From the NCBI GenBank assembly GCA_028684405.1, contig JAQUGA010000056.1, positions 1 to 12,728 of the forward strand: a stretch of DNA of 12,728 nucleotides. The letters are read 5' to 3'. The position numbers and the translations under genes were made by a program. Under the pieces are notes generated by a model, which was not told the origin of the DNA, ran no database searches, and saw nothing but the letters and a program-made list of their open reading frames with translations. Source of the DNA: Bacteroidales bacterium (GTDB taxonomy: Bacteria > Bacteroidota > Bacteroidia > Bacteroidales > WCHB1-69). Every line of letters begins with the position of its first letter. The first letter of the stretch is position 1. Positions 1 through 7,290 of this stretch are shown here, one piece after another.

Positions 1-2
1 GA

Positions 3-155
3 AATGTTTGCCAAAACGTATATCTGTTTTCTGCTTCTGAAGGTTTGGCAACGGTTGAAATTGGAATGATAGACAGAGAACAAATTGCAAAACGTTTGAA
101 AATTAAGGAAAAAACTAAAGTGATTTTATCTCAGCCCGTTGGCTATTCTAAATAG
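3..155 (+). CDS. Nitroreductase family protein, C-terminal fragment (5' end outside window)
   Basis: The frame starting at base 3 is open from the window edge to a TAG at 153-155 and gives 50 residues. The visible protein reads CQNVYLFSASEGLATV near its beginning and VILSQPVGYSK at its end. This matches the C-terminal part of nitroreductase-fold flavoproteins, where a 'CQN(V/L)YL..AsEGL' helix is followed by a final strand ending 'Q.VGYPK'. Such enzymes bind FMN and reduce nitro compounds, quinones or similar acceptors with NAD(P)H in the cytoplasm; the substrate cannot be told from this piece. The natural stop and conserved C-terminus suggest an intact gene cut only by the window edge. No partner gene is visible on this strand downstream. 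Confidence 0.8.
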   Translation, partial: NVCQNVYLFSASEGLATVEIGMIDREQIAKRLKIKEKTKVILSQPVGYSK

Positions 156-402
156 TGTTCGCAAGAACCGAAGTTTACGAGCTCACTTTGGCAAGCTAAG
201 TGCTTTCTAGCGAAGCTAAAACGCCAGTTTTTTCCATAATTTTGCAGCGGATTTAAGTCATCCCGATAAACATTTTTTTGGTTTTTGTTTTTCCTCTATT
301 GCGAACATAAAATCTGAATAAAACAAAGAAATCAAAACTTGCAAAATTTAAATCGGGACTCTTTAAATTTGTTGTTGCGAAAGTAATTCGGCACTACCCA
401 AT
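156..402. other. Gene-free spacer before the minisatellite
   Basis: No open frame with coding character was found on either strand. A short hairpin GTTC-GCAA-GAAC (157-168) follows the nitroreductase stop, but it has no T-run and is not a convincing terminator. The octamer TAATTTTG at about 237-244 matches the -7 consensus on the plus strand with no gene behind it. An imperfect inverted repeat pairs a segment near 251-267 (ending TCCCGAT) with one near 351-367 (starting ATCGGGA), 13 of 17 positions by eye. I see nothing else in it. Confidence 0.4.
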
Positions 403-574
403 CTCCTCAATCTCCTCAATCCCCTCAATCCCCTCAATCCCCTCAATCCCTTCAATCCCCTCAATCCCCTCAATCCCCTCAATCTCTTCAATCCCCTCAA
501 TCTCCTTCAATCTCCTCAATCCCCTCAATCCCTTCAATCCCCTCAATCTCCTCAATCCCTTCAATCTCCTCAAT
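403..574. repeat. 9-bp polypyrimidine minisatellite, 19 units of CYCYTCAAT
   Basis: Nineteen head-to-tail units run without interruption. Nine are CCCCTCAAT, five CTCCTCAAT, three CCCTTCAAT and one CTCTTCAAT. One unit at 502-511 has an extra base (CTCCTTCAAT). All other variation is C/T transition at positions 2 and 4; the TCAAT end never changes. A degenerate unit (CTACCCAAT, 394-402) leads in. One strand is almost pure pyrimidine apart from the AA of each unit. The single 10-bp unit breaks any reading frame, so it is not coding. It lies 49 bp downstream of the exonuclease stop on the minus strand. Copy number probably varies between strains by slippage (inference). Confidence 0.95.
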
Positions 575-580
575 CTTAAA

Positions 581-598
581 AAGTGACTAAGTAACTGG
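581..598. repeat. Short AGTnACTnAGTnAC-type motif, copy 1
   Basis: AAGTGACTAAGTAACTGG lies between the minisatellite and the exonuclease stop. Aligned in the same orientation with 10476-10498 it agrees at about 17 of 23 positions including the leading A-run. It is internally repetitive on a 7-nt step (AGTGACT, AGTAACT). Confidence 0.4.
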
Positions 599-623
599 AA
601 ATATAATATTTAATTTTTAATTA

Positions 624-1232
624 TCAATTGATTTTAATCTTTTGCAATTCAAAGAAGAGTTTGCGACAAATCCAAGCATCTGTGGCTGCATAAATGATCT
701 GAGCTTCGGATAGGTGGTTGGCTTCCCAATTGCTGGTTTGCTGTCTTTTGCTGAGTTTATGGCCTAAAACCTTGGCCGTGAGGGTTCGTAAACCACACTC
801 TAACAAGCCTTTTTCCTTTGATAGATGGGAGATTTCATACATTCCACGAGCAGTGATACCGCTAGAACGTCTTAGCTTTTTTACGTCGTCGCCAATAGCA
901 ACTCCGATTTTTATAAATCTTTCGTCTTCCAAAAATTTTCTGAATTGTTCTCCGATGGTAAAGTGTTGGATTAAAAATATCCAAACTTTTTTCTCCCCAG
1001 CAATTTGAATCAATGCGATATTATTGGATTTGCCAGATACAAAAACAGGTTTTGTTTCCGTATCGAAACCAAAAAACTCCTCTTGCATCATCTCCATGGC
1101 ACAAGTTTCGGCATCTTCGGCAGAGCTAACAACAACAATTTCTCCTTGATAAGTCAGAACGGGTAGTTTATTAATCTCCTCTTTGGAGATTACTTTTAAT
1201 GCAGTTTCATCATTTTGAGAGCTCTTCAACAT
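624..1232 (-). CDS. 3'-5' exonuclease, DEDDy family (RNase D/WRN-like domain)
   Basis: This 202-residue protein is almost entirely one DnaQ-like exonuclease domain. The three Exo motifs are visible: FDTET with D57 and E59 (Exo I), IGDDVKKL with D116 or D115 (Exo II), and YAATD with Y181 and D185 (Exo III, the YxxxD that defines the DEDDy subgroup). It should hydrolyse single-stranded nucleic acid from the 3' end with two metal ions. The family includes RNase D and the WRN exonuclease domain; here there is no HRDC or helicase domain, so the native substrate (DNA or RNA) is open. The ATG at 1232 lies inside the end of the upstream START-domain gene, giving a 23-bp overlap and implying translational coupling. 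No other start is possible before M46, which would cut into Exo I. It is cytoplasmic, with no signal peptide. Confidence 0.9.
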   Translation of the reverse strand: MLKSSQNDETALKVISKEEINKLPVLTYQGEIVVVSSAEDAETCAMEMMQEEFFGFDTETKPVFVSGKSNNIALIQIAGEKKVWIFLIQHFTIGEQFRKFLEDERFIKIGVAIGDDVKKLRRSSGITARGMYEISHLSKEKGLLECGLRTLTAKVLGHKLSKRQQTSNWEANHLSEAQIIYAATDAWICRKLFFELQKIKIN

Positions 1233-1866
1233 GGTCTAAGTATTTTTTCTTGAAACTCGGATTTTCAACGATGTTTCGTATGTTTAAAAGTGTTTTATAA
1301 GGTGTGTCATTCAGAAACATATTAATGATGGACTGAGGCAAATCGCCTGCAGGATCTGCATGACTTTGAAAAACAACTTTTACTTCATTTGGACTTATGG
1401 GAGTTAAGATATAGTGACTTTTAAAGTATGTCATTCGGATATTTCCATCCTCAGGAATTCTGTCTTTTGTCGACAAAAACCGAATGGTTACTTCTTTCGT
1501 GTTTTTATCCTGTGTCAGTAGATATTGAAAAGTCATACTTCTGTTTTTGGCGGGCCAAGGCAGTTTTATGACGCAATATATGACACCTCTTGTATCACTG
1601 TCTTTTCTGAGTCGTTTGGCTTCGGAACAATTATAAACCCATTTGGGGAAATTTGGAACATCATCAAATACCGATATGATGCTTCCTAAATTGGTTTTCA
1701 TGATTGTTTCGCCTTTGCATTCTTTGATTTTTGACCAATCTAACTTTCGAGTCCAAACTTTAATTTCTTTCTTTTCAAATTCAAAATCCCAGTTCTGAGC
1801 TTGAAGATTAAAACAGCTTAAAACAAATAGTAGGATAGTGATAATTGCTAACTTTATCGTTTTCAT
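1210..1866 (-). CDS. Secreted START-domain (lipid-transfer fold) protein
   Basis: From the ATG at 1866 the product has 218 residues and begins with a clean signal peptide (MKTIKLAII, hydrophobic to about residue 19, likely cleaved after LQA-23). The mature part looks like a bacterial START domain: PWPAKNRSM (103-111) and HADPAGDLPQSIINMF (169-184) correspond to the 'PWP..nRD' strand and the C-terminal 'ADPgG.iP.w..N' segment that leads into the long helix. START domains bind hydrophobic ligands such as lipids in a helix-grip cavity; a periplasmic lipid or hydrophobe carrier is inferred, and the ligand is unknown. An in-frame ATG at 1923 would add 19 residues ahead of the signal peptide. I reject it because it lies upstream of the -7 element at 1894-1901. 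The 3' end overlaps the exonuclease gene. Confidence 0.82.
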   Translation of the reverse strand: MKTIKLAIITILLFVLSCFNLQAQNWDFEFEKKEIKVWTRKLDWSKIKECKGETIMKTNLGSIISVFDDVPNFPKWVYNCSEAKRLRKDSDTRGVIYCVIKLPWPAKNRSMTFQYLLTQDKNTKEVTIRFLSTKDRIPEDGNIRMTYFKSHYILTPISPNEVKVVFQSHADPAGDLPQSIINMFLNDTPYKTLLNIRNIVENPSFKKKYLDHVEELSK

Positions 1867-1893
1867 AAAACATCTATTAATTATTAGTTCGTT

Positions 1894-1901
1894 CAAATAT
1901 A
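1894..1901 (-). promoter_or_regulatory. Candidate -7 promoter element (TATATTTG) for the START/exonuclease pair
   Basis: The minus strand reads TATATTTG, an exact match to the Bacteroidetes consensus TAnnTTTG. It would place the transcript start about 22 nt before the ATG at 1866, which supports that start. A clear -33 TTG is not evident; the region is occupied by a palindrome. Confidence 0.5.
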
Positions 1902-1907
1902 TAAATA

Positions 1908-1923
1908 ATGTTTTATAAAACAT
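1908..1923. promoter_or_regulatory. 16-bp perfect palindrome upstream of the START-domain gene
   Basis: ATGTTTTATAAAACAT is its own reverse complement. It lies just upstream of the -7 element at 1894-1901, where the -33 region should be, so it could be an operator for a dimeric repressor. It is wholly AT-rich apart from one G and one C and has no loop, so a chance occurrence in AT-rich DNA remains possible. No regulator gene is adjacent. Confidence 0.35.
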
Positions 1924-1950
1924 CCGTTATTTACGTTTTTTAACGATTGT

Positions 1951-2700
1951 TTATTCTTCTGCATTTTGTGTTTTGGGTTTTAGATGTTTAGTATCCCATA
2001 TATTGAATTTCAGAATACACCAAATGGCTCTAACTGCATCTTTCCAGTTTATTTTTTTTCCCTCTTCGTAGGTTCTTCCATAATAGGAAATCCCTACTTC
2101 ATAAATTCTAATGTTTTTTATTCTCGATATTTTGGCGGTTACTTCGGGTTCAAAACCAAAACGTCTTTCTTTTAGATGTAATGATTTGAGATATTCAGCT
2201 TTAAAAAGCTTGTAACATGTTTCCATGTCTGTCAAATTTAAGTTTGTAAACATATTTGAAATAAATGTCAGAAACTTATTTCCAATGCTGTGCCAAAAAA
2301 ACAGAATTCTATGAGGGGTACCTCCCATAAATCGAGAACCATAAACCACGTCAGCAAAACCATCCAAAATGGGACGAAGAAGAATGTTGTATTCATTGGG
2401 ATCGTATTCTAAGTCAGCATCTTGTACAATAATGAAGTCGCCTGTTGCAGCTTCAATTCCTCGATGAATGGCAGCTCCTTTTCCCATATTTATAGGTTGT
2501 TCGATAAAATGGATTGCAGATTCGGGATGCTCCGAAATGTAAGTTTGAGCAATCTCGGCAGTGCCATCTTTCGAACAATCATTAATGATAATAATTTCCT
2601 TATTGATATTCCCAATTAATTCGACCGCCAAAATTTTATCCAAAATAGATTCCAGAGTGCGTTCTTCGTTGTATGCAGGTATTAAAATACTAATTGTCAT
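1951..2700 (-). CDS. Family 2 glycosyltransferase, polyprenyl-phosphate mannosyltransferase-like
   Basis: A complete 249-residue GT-A fold enzyme. It opens with SILIPAYNEE (4-13), has IIINDCSKDGT (37-47) for nucleotide binding, NMGKGAAI (71-78), and the metal-binding DxD as DAD (94-96) in VQDADLEYDP. The length and motifs fit the DPM1-like GT2 group, which moves a sugar from a nucleotide donor to a polyprenyl phosphate. The C-terminal membrane segments seen in some homologues (GtrB type) are absent, so it should sit at the inner face of the membrane as a peripheral protein. It is the last gene of the operon, 5 bp after the ABC permease stop. The actual sugar and acceptor cannot be read from sequence, and a functional link to the ABC exporter is inferred only from position. 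Confidence 0.88.
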   Translation of the reverse strand: MTISILIPAYNEERTLESILDKILAVELIGNINKEIIIINDCSKDGTAEIAQTYISEHPESAIHFIEQPINMGKGAAIHRGIEAATGDFIIVQDADLEYDPNEYNILLRPILDGFADVVYGSRFMGGTPHRILFFWHSIGNKFLTFISNMFTNLNLTDMETCYKLFKAEYLKSLHLKERRFGFEPEVTAKISRIKNIRIYEVGISYYGRTYEEGKKINWKDAVRAIWCILKFNIWDTKHLKPKTQNAEE

Positions 2701-2705
2701 AGAAT

Positions 2706-4052
2706 TTAATTTTTATATTTAAGCCATTTCCATAATTCTTTATAGCTTGGTTTTTTTCCGTACATCAATATTCCAGTTCGATAAATTTTGGCGGCAAACC
2801 ATGTTGAGAAAATAAACGCAGCTACCAAAAGTGTCATCGAAAGTATAATTTCGCTAATGGGTACTCCAAATGGAATCCGAACCATCATAATAATGGGCGA
2901 TGTGAAAGGAATGATGGAGAGCCAAAAAGAGATGGGACCATTGGGGTTATTGGTGACAAACTGAGCCATAATAATGGCCAAAATAAGCGGAACTGTTATG
3001 GGTAAGATAAATTGCTGTGTATCGGCTTCGTTGTCGACAGCCGAACCAATGGCTGCGAAAAAAGTAGCATAAAATAAATAACCTGCCATAAAATAAAACA
3101 GAAACATAAAAATCATGGTCGTGAAATCGATTGACTTAAGAGAATCAATAACTCTTGTTACTTCAGGATTTTTATCTAGGCTTTCTTCCATGTCCATGTT
3201 TGCCATTTCTGTCATATTAGCCAGGGAAGGATTTTGCTGAATGGCAGTTTGATCGGAAGTCATTTCGAAAAACTCGGGCATGCTTGCCTTAAATACGGTA
3301 ATAATGCTGAATGTAAGAATAATCCATAGCAAAAACTGGGTGAGTCCAACCATGGCGATGCCCACAATTTTGCCCATCATCAATTGAAATGGTTTGACGG
3401 ATGAAACAATGACTTCAATAATACGGCTGGTTTTTTCTTCGATAACACCACGCATTACTTGGGATCCAAACATAAATATAAAGAAATAGATAATTATGCC
3501 TGCCAAAATGCCTAAAATGGTATTTATCTCTGTTGAACTCTGTTCCTCGGCTCCATTTTTGCCAATTTTTCGTTGCTCGAGCATCACCCGGGTTGTTTGT
3601 TCGATAGCACGAATTGAATCTCGGTTTATATTATACATTTCCTGCATAATATAATTATCCAGAGTATATTTCATAGTCGACTGGATATGAGATTTTACAC
3701 CCATTCCCATCTGTTTTTGGGAAAAAATATAAGCACGGTTTGGAACGCTGTTTTTGGGAATATATAAAATACCGTCGTAGCCATCTTTTTCGTAAGTGCC
3801 TTTCAAATCTTCAATGTAGGCGTCGGTATACGCAAAACTAATATCAGGATTGGACTCTAGTTTACCATAAAATAAGCCATTCTCATCCAAAACTACAATT
3901 TTGCTTCGTTCGTCGCTCATTTTTGCAATAAAAACAGGTACAATCATGATGGCAGCCATTAAAATTGGACCTAAAATGGTCATGATAATAAATGACTTTT
4001 TCTTAACTCTGGTAAGATATTCGCGACGGATAATTAATAATATTTTATTCAT
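2706..4052 (-). CDS. ABC-2 type exporter permease (NatB-like)
   Basis: The 448-residue product has the ABC-2 permease layout: one N-terminal membrane helix (about 21-43) after the basic RREYLTRVKKKS, a large extracytoplasmic domain (about 45-175), then six hydrophobic segments (about 178-199, 225-254, 311-335, 348-368, 373-391, 401-424). The family block EEKTSRIIEVIVSSVKPFQLMMGK lies at 205-228 (shown here: key residues E205, E206, R210, E213). It resembles NatB of the NatAB sodium exporters and related Bacteroidetes exporters; the substrate is not determinable. I chose the ATG at 4052, which overlaps the end of the ATPase gene by 8 bp. A TTG four codons earlier is less likely. The tight coupling to the ATPase gene shows they form one transporter. 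Confidence 0.88.
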   Translation of the reverse strand: MNKILLIIRREYLTRVKKKSFIIMTILGPILMAAIMIVPVFIAKMSDERSKIVVLDENGLFYGKLESNPDISFAYTDAYIEDLKGTYEKDGYDGILYIPKNSVPNRAYIFSQKQMGMGVKSHIQSTMKYTLDNYIMQEMYNINRDSIRAIEQTTRVMLEQRKIGKNGAEEQSSTEINTILGILAGIIIYFFIFMFGSQVMRGVIEEKTSRIIEVIVSSVKPFQLMMGKIVGIAMVGLTQFLLWIILTFSIITVFKASMPEFFEMTSDQTAIQQNPSLANMTEMANMDMEESLDKNPEVTRVIDSLKSIDFTTMIFMFLFYFMAGYLFYATFFAAIGSAVDNEADTQQFILPITVPLILAIIMAQFVTNNPNGPISFWLSIIPFTSPIIMMVRIPFGVPISEIILSMTLLVAAFIFSTWFAAKIYRTGILMYGKKPSYKELWKWLKYKN

Positions 4053-4977
4053 GGCTAAAATCAATTTGGCTTTTTACGTTAGAGATGAAGATGTCATTCA
4101 TAGTCGGAAGTTGCTCGTTAAAATAGCAAATGTGAGCATGAGGAATTAAAGCTGCTAGAAGCTCATTCGAGCTAAGGTCTTTGGGCAATTTAAATAAAAT
4201 ATCCGCTTTGTTGTTTTCTTGTTTTAATATAGTTGGGTTTAGCGAACTGGGCAAAATGTCGTTTAACGAAGATTTAAAGTCGGATAAACCCACTAAGAAT
4301 TCATTTTTGGTATAAGTCTTAATGATTTCGCTTACATTGCCTTCTAATATTTTTTTGGATTTGTTTATAAGAGCAATATTATCACAAAGTTCTTCAACAG
4401 AAGCCATATTGTGAGTGGAAAAAATAATGGTGGCTCCTTTTTCTTTCAAAAACAGAATCTCTTTGCGAATTAAATCGGTATTAATTGGGTCGAATCCGCT
4501 AAAGGGTTCATCAAAAATTAAAAATTTAGGCTCGTGAATAATGGTGACGATAAATTGGATTTTTTGTTGCATCCCTTTGGATAACTCCTCCACTTTTCTG
4601 TCCCACCATGATTCAATTTCAAACTTTTGAAACCAATATTTTAAACGTTTTAAAGCTTCTTGTTTGGGAACTCCTTTAAGTTGAGACAGATAAATAGATT
4701 GTTCGCCTACTTTCATTTTTTTATACAAACCTCGTTCTTCGGGTAAATACCCGATGAAGTCGATGTGTTTTCGAGTCATGGGTTCGCCGTTGAACAAAAT
4801 ATAACCTTCGTCAGGAGCGATTATTTGATTGATAATTCGGATGAGTGTTGTTTTTCCTGCACCATTGGGACCCAATAGTCCATAAATAGAGTTTTCGGGA
4901 ACCGAAATGCTGACTTTTTTTAAAGCAACATGATCTGCATATTGTTTAACAATATCATGAGTTTCTAAAATATTCAC
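4045..4977 (-). CDS. ABC transporter ATP-binding protein (NatA-like)
   Basis: This 310-residue ATPase shows Walker A GPNGAGKTT (36-44), a Q-loop region GYLPEERGLY (76-85) with Glu where Gln is usual (as often in NatA-type proteins), signature LSKGMQQ (132-138), Walker B FLIFDEP (152-158) with E157, D-loop GFDP (161-164) and H-loop H189. A C-terminal extension of about 90 residues follows, as in DUF4162-type exporter ATPases. It powers the permease encoded immediately downstream, with which it overlaps by 8 bp. The start is a GTG at 4977: an in-frame TAA lies five codons upstream and the next Met is residue 67, beyond Walker A. The gene begins 27 bp after the DUF4290 stop. Confidence 0.92.
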   Translation of the reverse strand: MNILETHDIVKQYADHVALKKVSISVPENSIYGLLGPNGAGKTTLIRIINQIIAPDEGYILFNGEPMTRKHIDFIGYLPEERGLYKKMKVGEQSIYLSQLKGVPKQEALKRLKYWFQKFEIESWWDRKVEELSKGMQQKIQFIVTIIHEPKFLIFDEPFSGFDPINTDLIRKEILFLKEKGATIIFSTHNMASVEELCDNIALINKSKKILEGNVSEIIKTYTKNEFLVGLSDFKSSLNDILPSSLNPTILKQENNKADILFKLPKDLSSNELLAALIPHAHICYFNEQLPTMNDIFISNVKSQIDFSHE

Positions 4978-5004
4978 TTTTGTAGGTTTTTAGTTCGAAA
5001 CAAA

Positions 5005-5658
5005 TTACTTTTTCTTAAAATAGGTTCTGTTTTGCTTTCCGCTTTTTCTTTGTTTCTTTTTGGATTGAATATGCCTACTGGCAGCGGTGTCCTGAATCTC
5101 ATTTTGCATCAAAACGTCGCGAGTATTAATAAATTTGAAATCTTCGCTTAATTTTAATTTCCCACGCGACAAAATGTTTAAATGCTCTATAATTAGGCTG
5201 TCGTTAACAGAATCGCGGTTCCAATTTAAATATTGCCTTTTTAAATGATTGGCAATATCGTTAACAAATGCTTCTTTTTCGGGACCCTCTTCCAATTCTT
5301 TGGCCTTTTCAATCATCAATTCAATATTTTTTCCATAAGGGGGAAATTTGATTTTGTTTTTTGGATATGGAAGTGGTTCGGGTTTGATTGTTAACGGATT
5401 AACGTCTGGTTTTGGATAAGGTGAATCAACGTCCAGTTGAAATTCTGCCATGATGTGCAAATGATCCCAGAGTCTGTGCCAATAATCAGCCGATTCTTTT
5501 CCACTCGGGTTTAATTGAGACATGACTTTTATAATCGCCTTTGCCATCATTGTCCTTTCCTCTTTTGATTCTATGCTAAGCGTTTGGGCAATCATTTTTT
5601 GTACATTTCTGCCGTATTCGCGAATGATAATTTTGTCTAATGATGTGTTATAATCCAT
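5005..5658 (-). CDS. DUF4290 family protein
   Basis: The 217-residue product starts MDYNTS, followed by EYGRNVQKMIAQTLSIESKEER and LWDHLHIMAEFQLDVDSPYP; these blocks identify DUF4290, a family found widely in Bacteroidota and of unknown biochemical function. The core covers about residues 1-180. The tail from about 195 is lysine-rich (SKKKQRKSGKQNR), suggesting contact with nucleic acid, though that is inference. There is no signal peptide or membrane helix, so it is cytoplasmic. It is the first gene of the operon with the ABC exporter. In other Bacteroidota the family is often found beside murA (general recollection); here murA is not present. Confidence 0.85.
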   Translation of the reverse strand: MDYNTSLDKIIIREYGRNVQKMIAQTLSIESKEERTMMAKAIIKVMSQLNPSGKESADYWHRLWDHLHIMAEFQLDVDSPYPKPDVNPLTIKPEPLPYPKNKIKFPPYGKNIELMIEKAKELEEGPEKEAFVNDIANHLKRQYLNWNRDSVNDSLIIEHLNILSRGKLKLSEDFKFINTRDVLMQNEIQDTAASRHIQSKKKQRKSGKQNRTYFKKK

Positions 5659-5779
5659 TGATATTTATTGATTAATCTGTTTTTGGAATATTCTGTTTAT
5701 AGTCTTTATTTTGAGTACCTTAGATGCTTGGGTTGTGCATTTTTTGCAAAATAATACGTATGTTTTTTTATTTATAATG

Positions 5780-5787
5780 CAAAAATA
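5780..5787 (-). promoter_or_regulatory. Candidate -7 element (TATTTTTG) for the DUF4290-ABC-GT2 operon
   Basis: The minus strand reads TATTTTTG, an exact TAnnTTTG match, in the 207-bp spacer ahead of the DUF4290 gene. It implies a leader of about 115 nt. No clear -33 TTG at the usual distance was found, so confidence is moderate. I see no convincing terminator hairpin for the upstream sugar-transferase gene in this spacer. Confidence 0.4.
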
Positions 5788-5865
5788 CAATTTTTATCGG
5801 TATAAATTGGGTTAAAACTTCAAAATTCATTTTTATTGCAATTTTATTTCCGATTCTTTGATGTT

Positions 5866-7284
5866 TTACTTACCTCTTCCTTGCAAAACGATTAATACAG
5901 TGTGTATGAGGATTTTAATATCCATTTGCAAAGACATGTTCTCTAAATAAACCAAGTCGTACTTTAATCTTTCAACCATTTCTTCCACATTTTCTGCATA
6001 GCCATATTTGACTTGTCCCCATGATGTAATCCCAGGTTTGATGCGGTGCAAAAGACGATAATGTGGTGCTATTTTTACGATTTGATCAATATAAAATTGT
6101 CTTTCGGGGCGGGGCCCAACCAATGCCATGTCGCCTCTAAGCACATTGAAAAATTGTGGAAGTTCATCCAAACGAGTTTTTCGCATAATTTTTCCAAAAG
6201 ATGTAATCCGACAATCCTCTTTTGATGATAATTGCGGACCGTCTTTTTCTGAATTAAGAAACATAGATCGAAATTTGAAAATATAAAAAGGTTTTCCCAA
6301 ATGACCAATCCGTTCTTGCTTATATAAAATTGGACCTTTTGACGAACGTTTTACACCCAATGCTAAGAATATATAAAGCGGAAAAAGCAATACAATGGCC
6401 AAAACTGACAAGAAAATATCCATAAATCTTTTGATTTGCTTTTGCCATTCTGGCATCAAATCTTGATATATTTGAATTAATGGTTCTTGCAGAACAGAGG
6501 TCATTTTTACGGATCCGAGTAAAATATCTTGTATTTGTGGAATAATTTTAATTACAACATTCGAATTTTCTATCACCGAAAAGATCTGTTCGATATGTTT
6601 TCTTTTTCCATTTTGAACGGCAATAATCACCTCTTCAATGTCATGTTTTTTAATGATTTCTTTGAGTTCATCGATAGAGCCTAGGCATGGCATATATTCG
6701 GAAATTGGATGTGGTGTTTCGGAAGTGATAAAAACGTAACCCAAGAATTTATTACCCGACTGTACATTCTGTTTTTTTGCTCGCAAATAAATTTCCGTTG
6801 CAATTTGGTCATTGCCAATAAGTACCGTATTGAATCCGATAATTCCACGATGAATTTTCCGAACCGTTCGTGTGGTAATGATAAAGCGAGGAAGATAAGT
6901 CAGTACGAAATGTGTTGCATACAGAAAAAGATAATATTCAATGTAATTTCGGTACGAAATAATCATGTCGTCCAAAATAATGGCGAAAAACAAAATTAAG
7001 GTTCCGAAAAAAGTTGCAATCAACGTTTGTTCAAGCTCTTTTAGACGAGATTTACGATAAATTTTTCGATAATATCCCGAAAAAGTATACAAAAGAAGCC
7101 AGTAAATAGGAATGACCGCAATGCCGATGTATAGGTTTTTGTCACTGAGAACCAGTTCGTCAAATTGTTCAAAAAGAAAAGGACTGACCGTGTATTTGCG
7201 GTACGTAAAAAAAATGCACCAAGCAACGAGCGCACTAAGATAATCAACCAGCACGTAGCGAAAAGTATGCAGCTTTTTGTTCAT
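5866..7284 (-). CDS. Polyprenyl-phosphate sugar-1-phosphate transferase (WcaJ/WbaP type)
   Basis: This 472-residue enzyme has the full long-form layout. Four N-terminal membrane helices (about 10-28, 50-70, 88-105, 115-135) are followed by a nucleotide-binding-like cytosolic domain (about 148-260), then a re-entrant hydrophobic segment (287-310) and the catalytic sugar-transferase domain. Key motifs are KFRSM (337-341), the catalytic Asp-Glu pair in LDELPQ (D373, E374), VGPRPE (389-394) and PGITSWGQV (417-425). It transfers a sugar 1-phosphate from a nucleotide sugar to undecaprenyl phosphate at the inner membrane, the first committed step of a capsule, exopolysaccharide or O-antigen repeat unit. 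The sugar (glucose or galactose are common) cannot be decided. It starts 6 bp after the lipoprotein gene. No Wzx, Wzy or further glycosyltransferases follow directly. Confidence 0.92.
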   Translation of the reverse strand: MNKKLHTFRYVLVDYLSALVAWCIFFTYRKYTVSPFLFEQFDELVLSDKNLYIGIAVIPIYWLLLYTFSGYYRKIYRKSRLKELEQTLIATFFGTLILFFAIILDDMIISYRNYIEYYLFLYATHFVLTYLPRFIITTRTVRKIHRGIIGFNTVLIGNDQIATEIYLRAKKQNVQSGNKFLGYVFITSETPHPISEYMPCLGSIDELKEIIKKHDIEEVIIAVQNGKRKHIEQIFSVIENSNVVIKIIPQIQDILLGSVKMTSVLQEPLIQIYQDLMPEWQKQIKRFMDIFLSVLAIVLLFPLYIFLALGVKRSSKGPILYKQERIGHLGKPFYIFKFRSMFLNSEKDGPQLSSKEDCRITSFGKIMRKTRLDELPQFFNVLRGDMALVGPRPERQFYIDQIVKIAPHYRLLHRIKPGITSWGQVKYGYAENVEEMVERLKYDLVYLENMSLQMDIKILIHTVLIVLQGRGK

Positions 7285-7290
7285 GGCAGT

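Noticed and set aside
157..168. GTTC-GCAA-GAAC hairpin as nitroreductase terminator, with a similar one at 10013-10024
   Set aside because: Only a 4-bp stem and no following T-run; the similarity of the two is probably chance.
237..367. Imperfect inverted repeat as ends of a small mobile element
   Set aside because: Arms match only about 13 of 17 positions by eye, with no target duplication visible.
403..574. CRISPR-like array or coding repeat in the minisatellite
   Set aside because: Units are 9 bp with no spacers, no cas genes lie nearby, and the 10-bp unit at 502-511 breaks any frame; no start or homology supports a protein.
718..1008. Antisense open frame inside the exonuclease gene
   Set aside because: The opposite strand holds a protein with all DEDDy motifs; the antisense frame shows no recognisable domain. 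The same reasoning removes other antisense frames, for example at 7600-7935 and 8939-9250.
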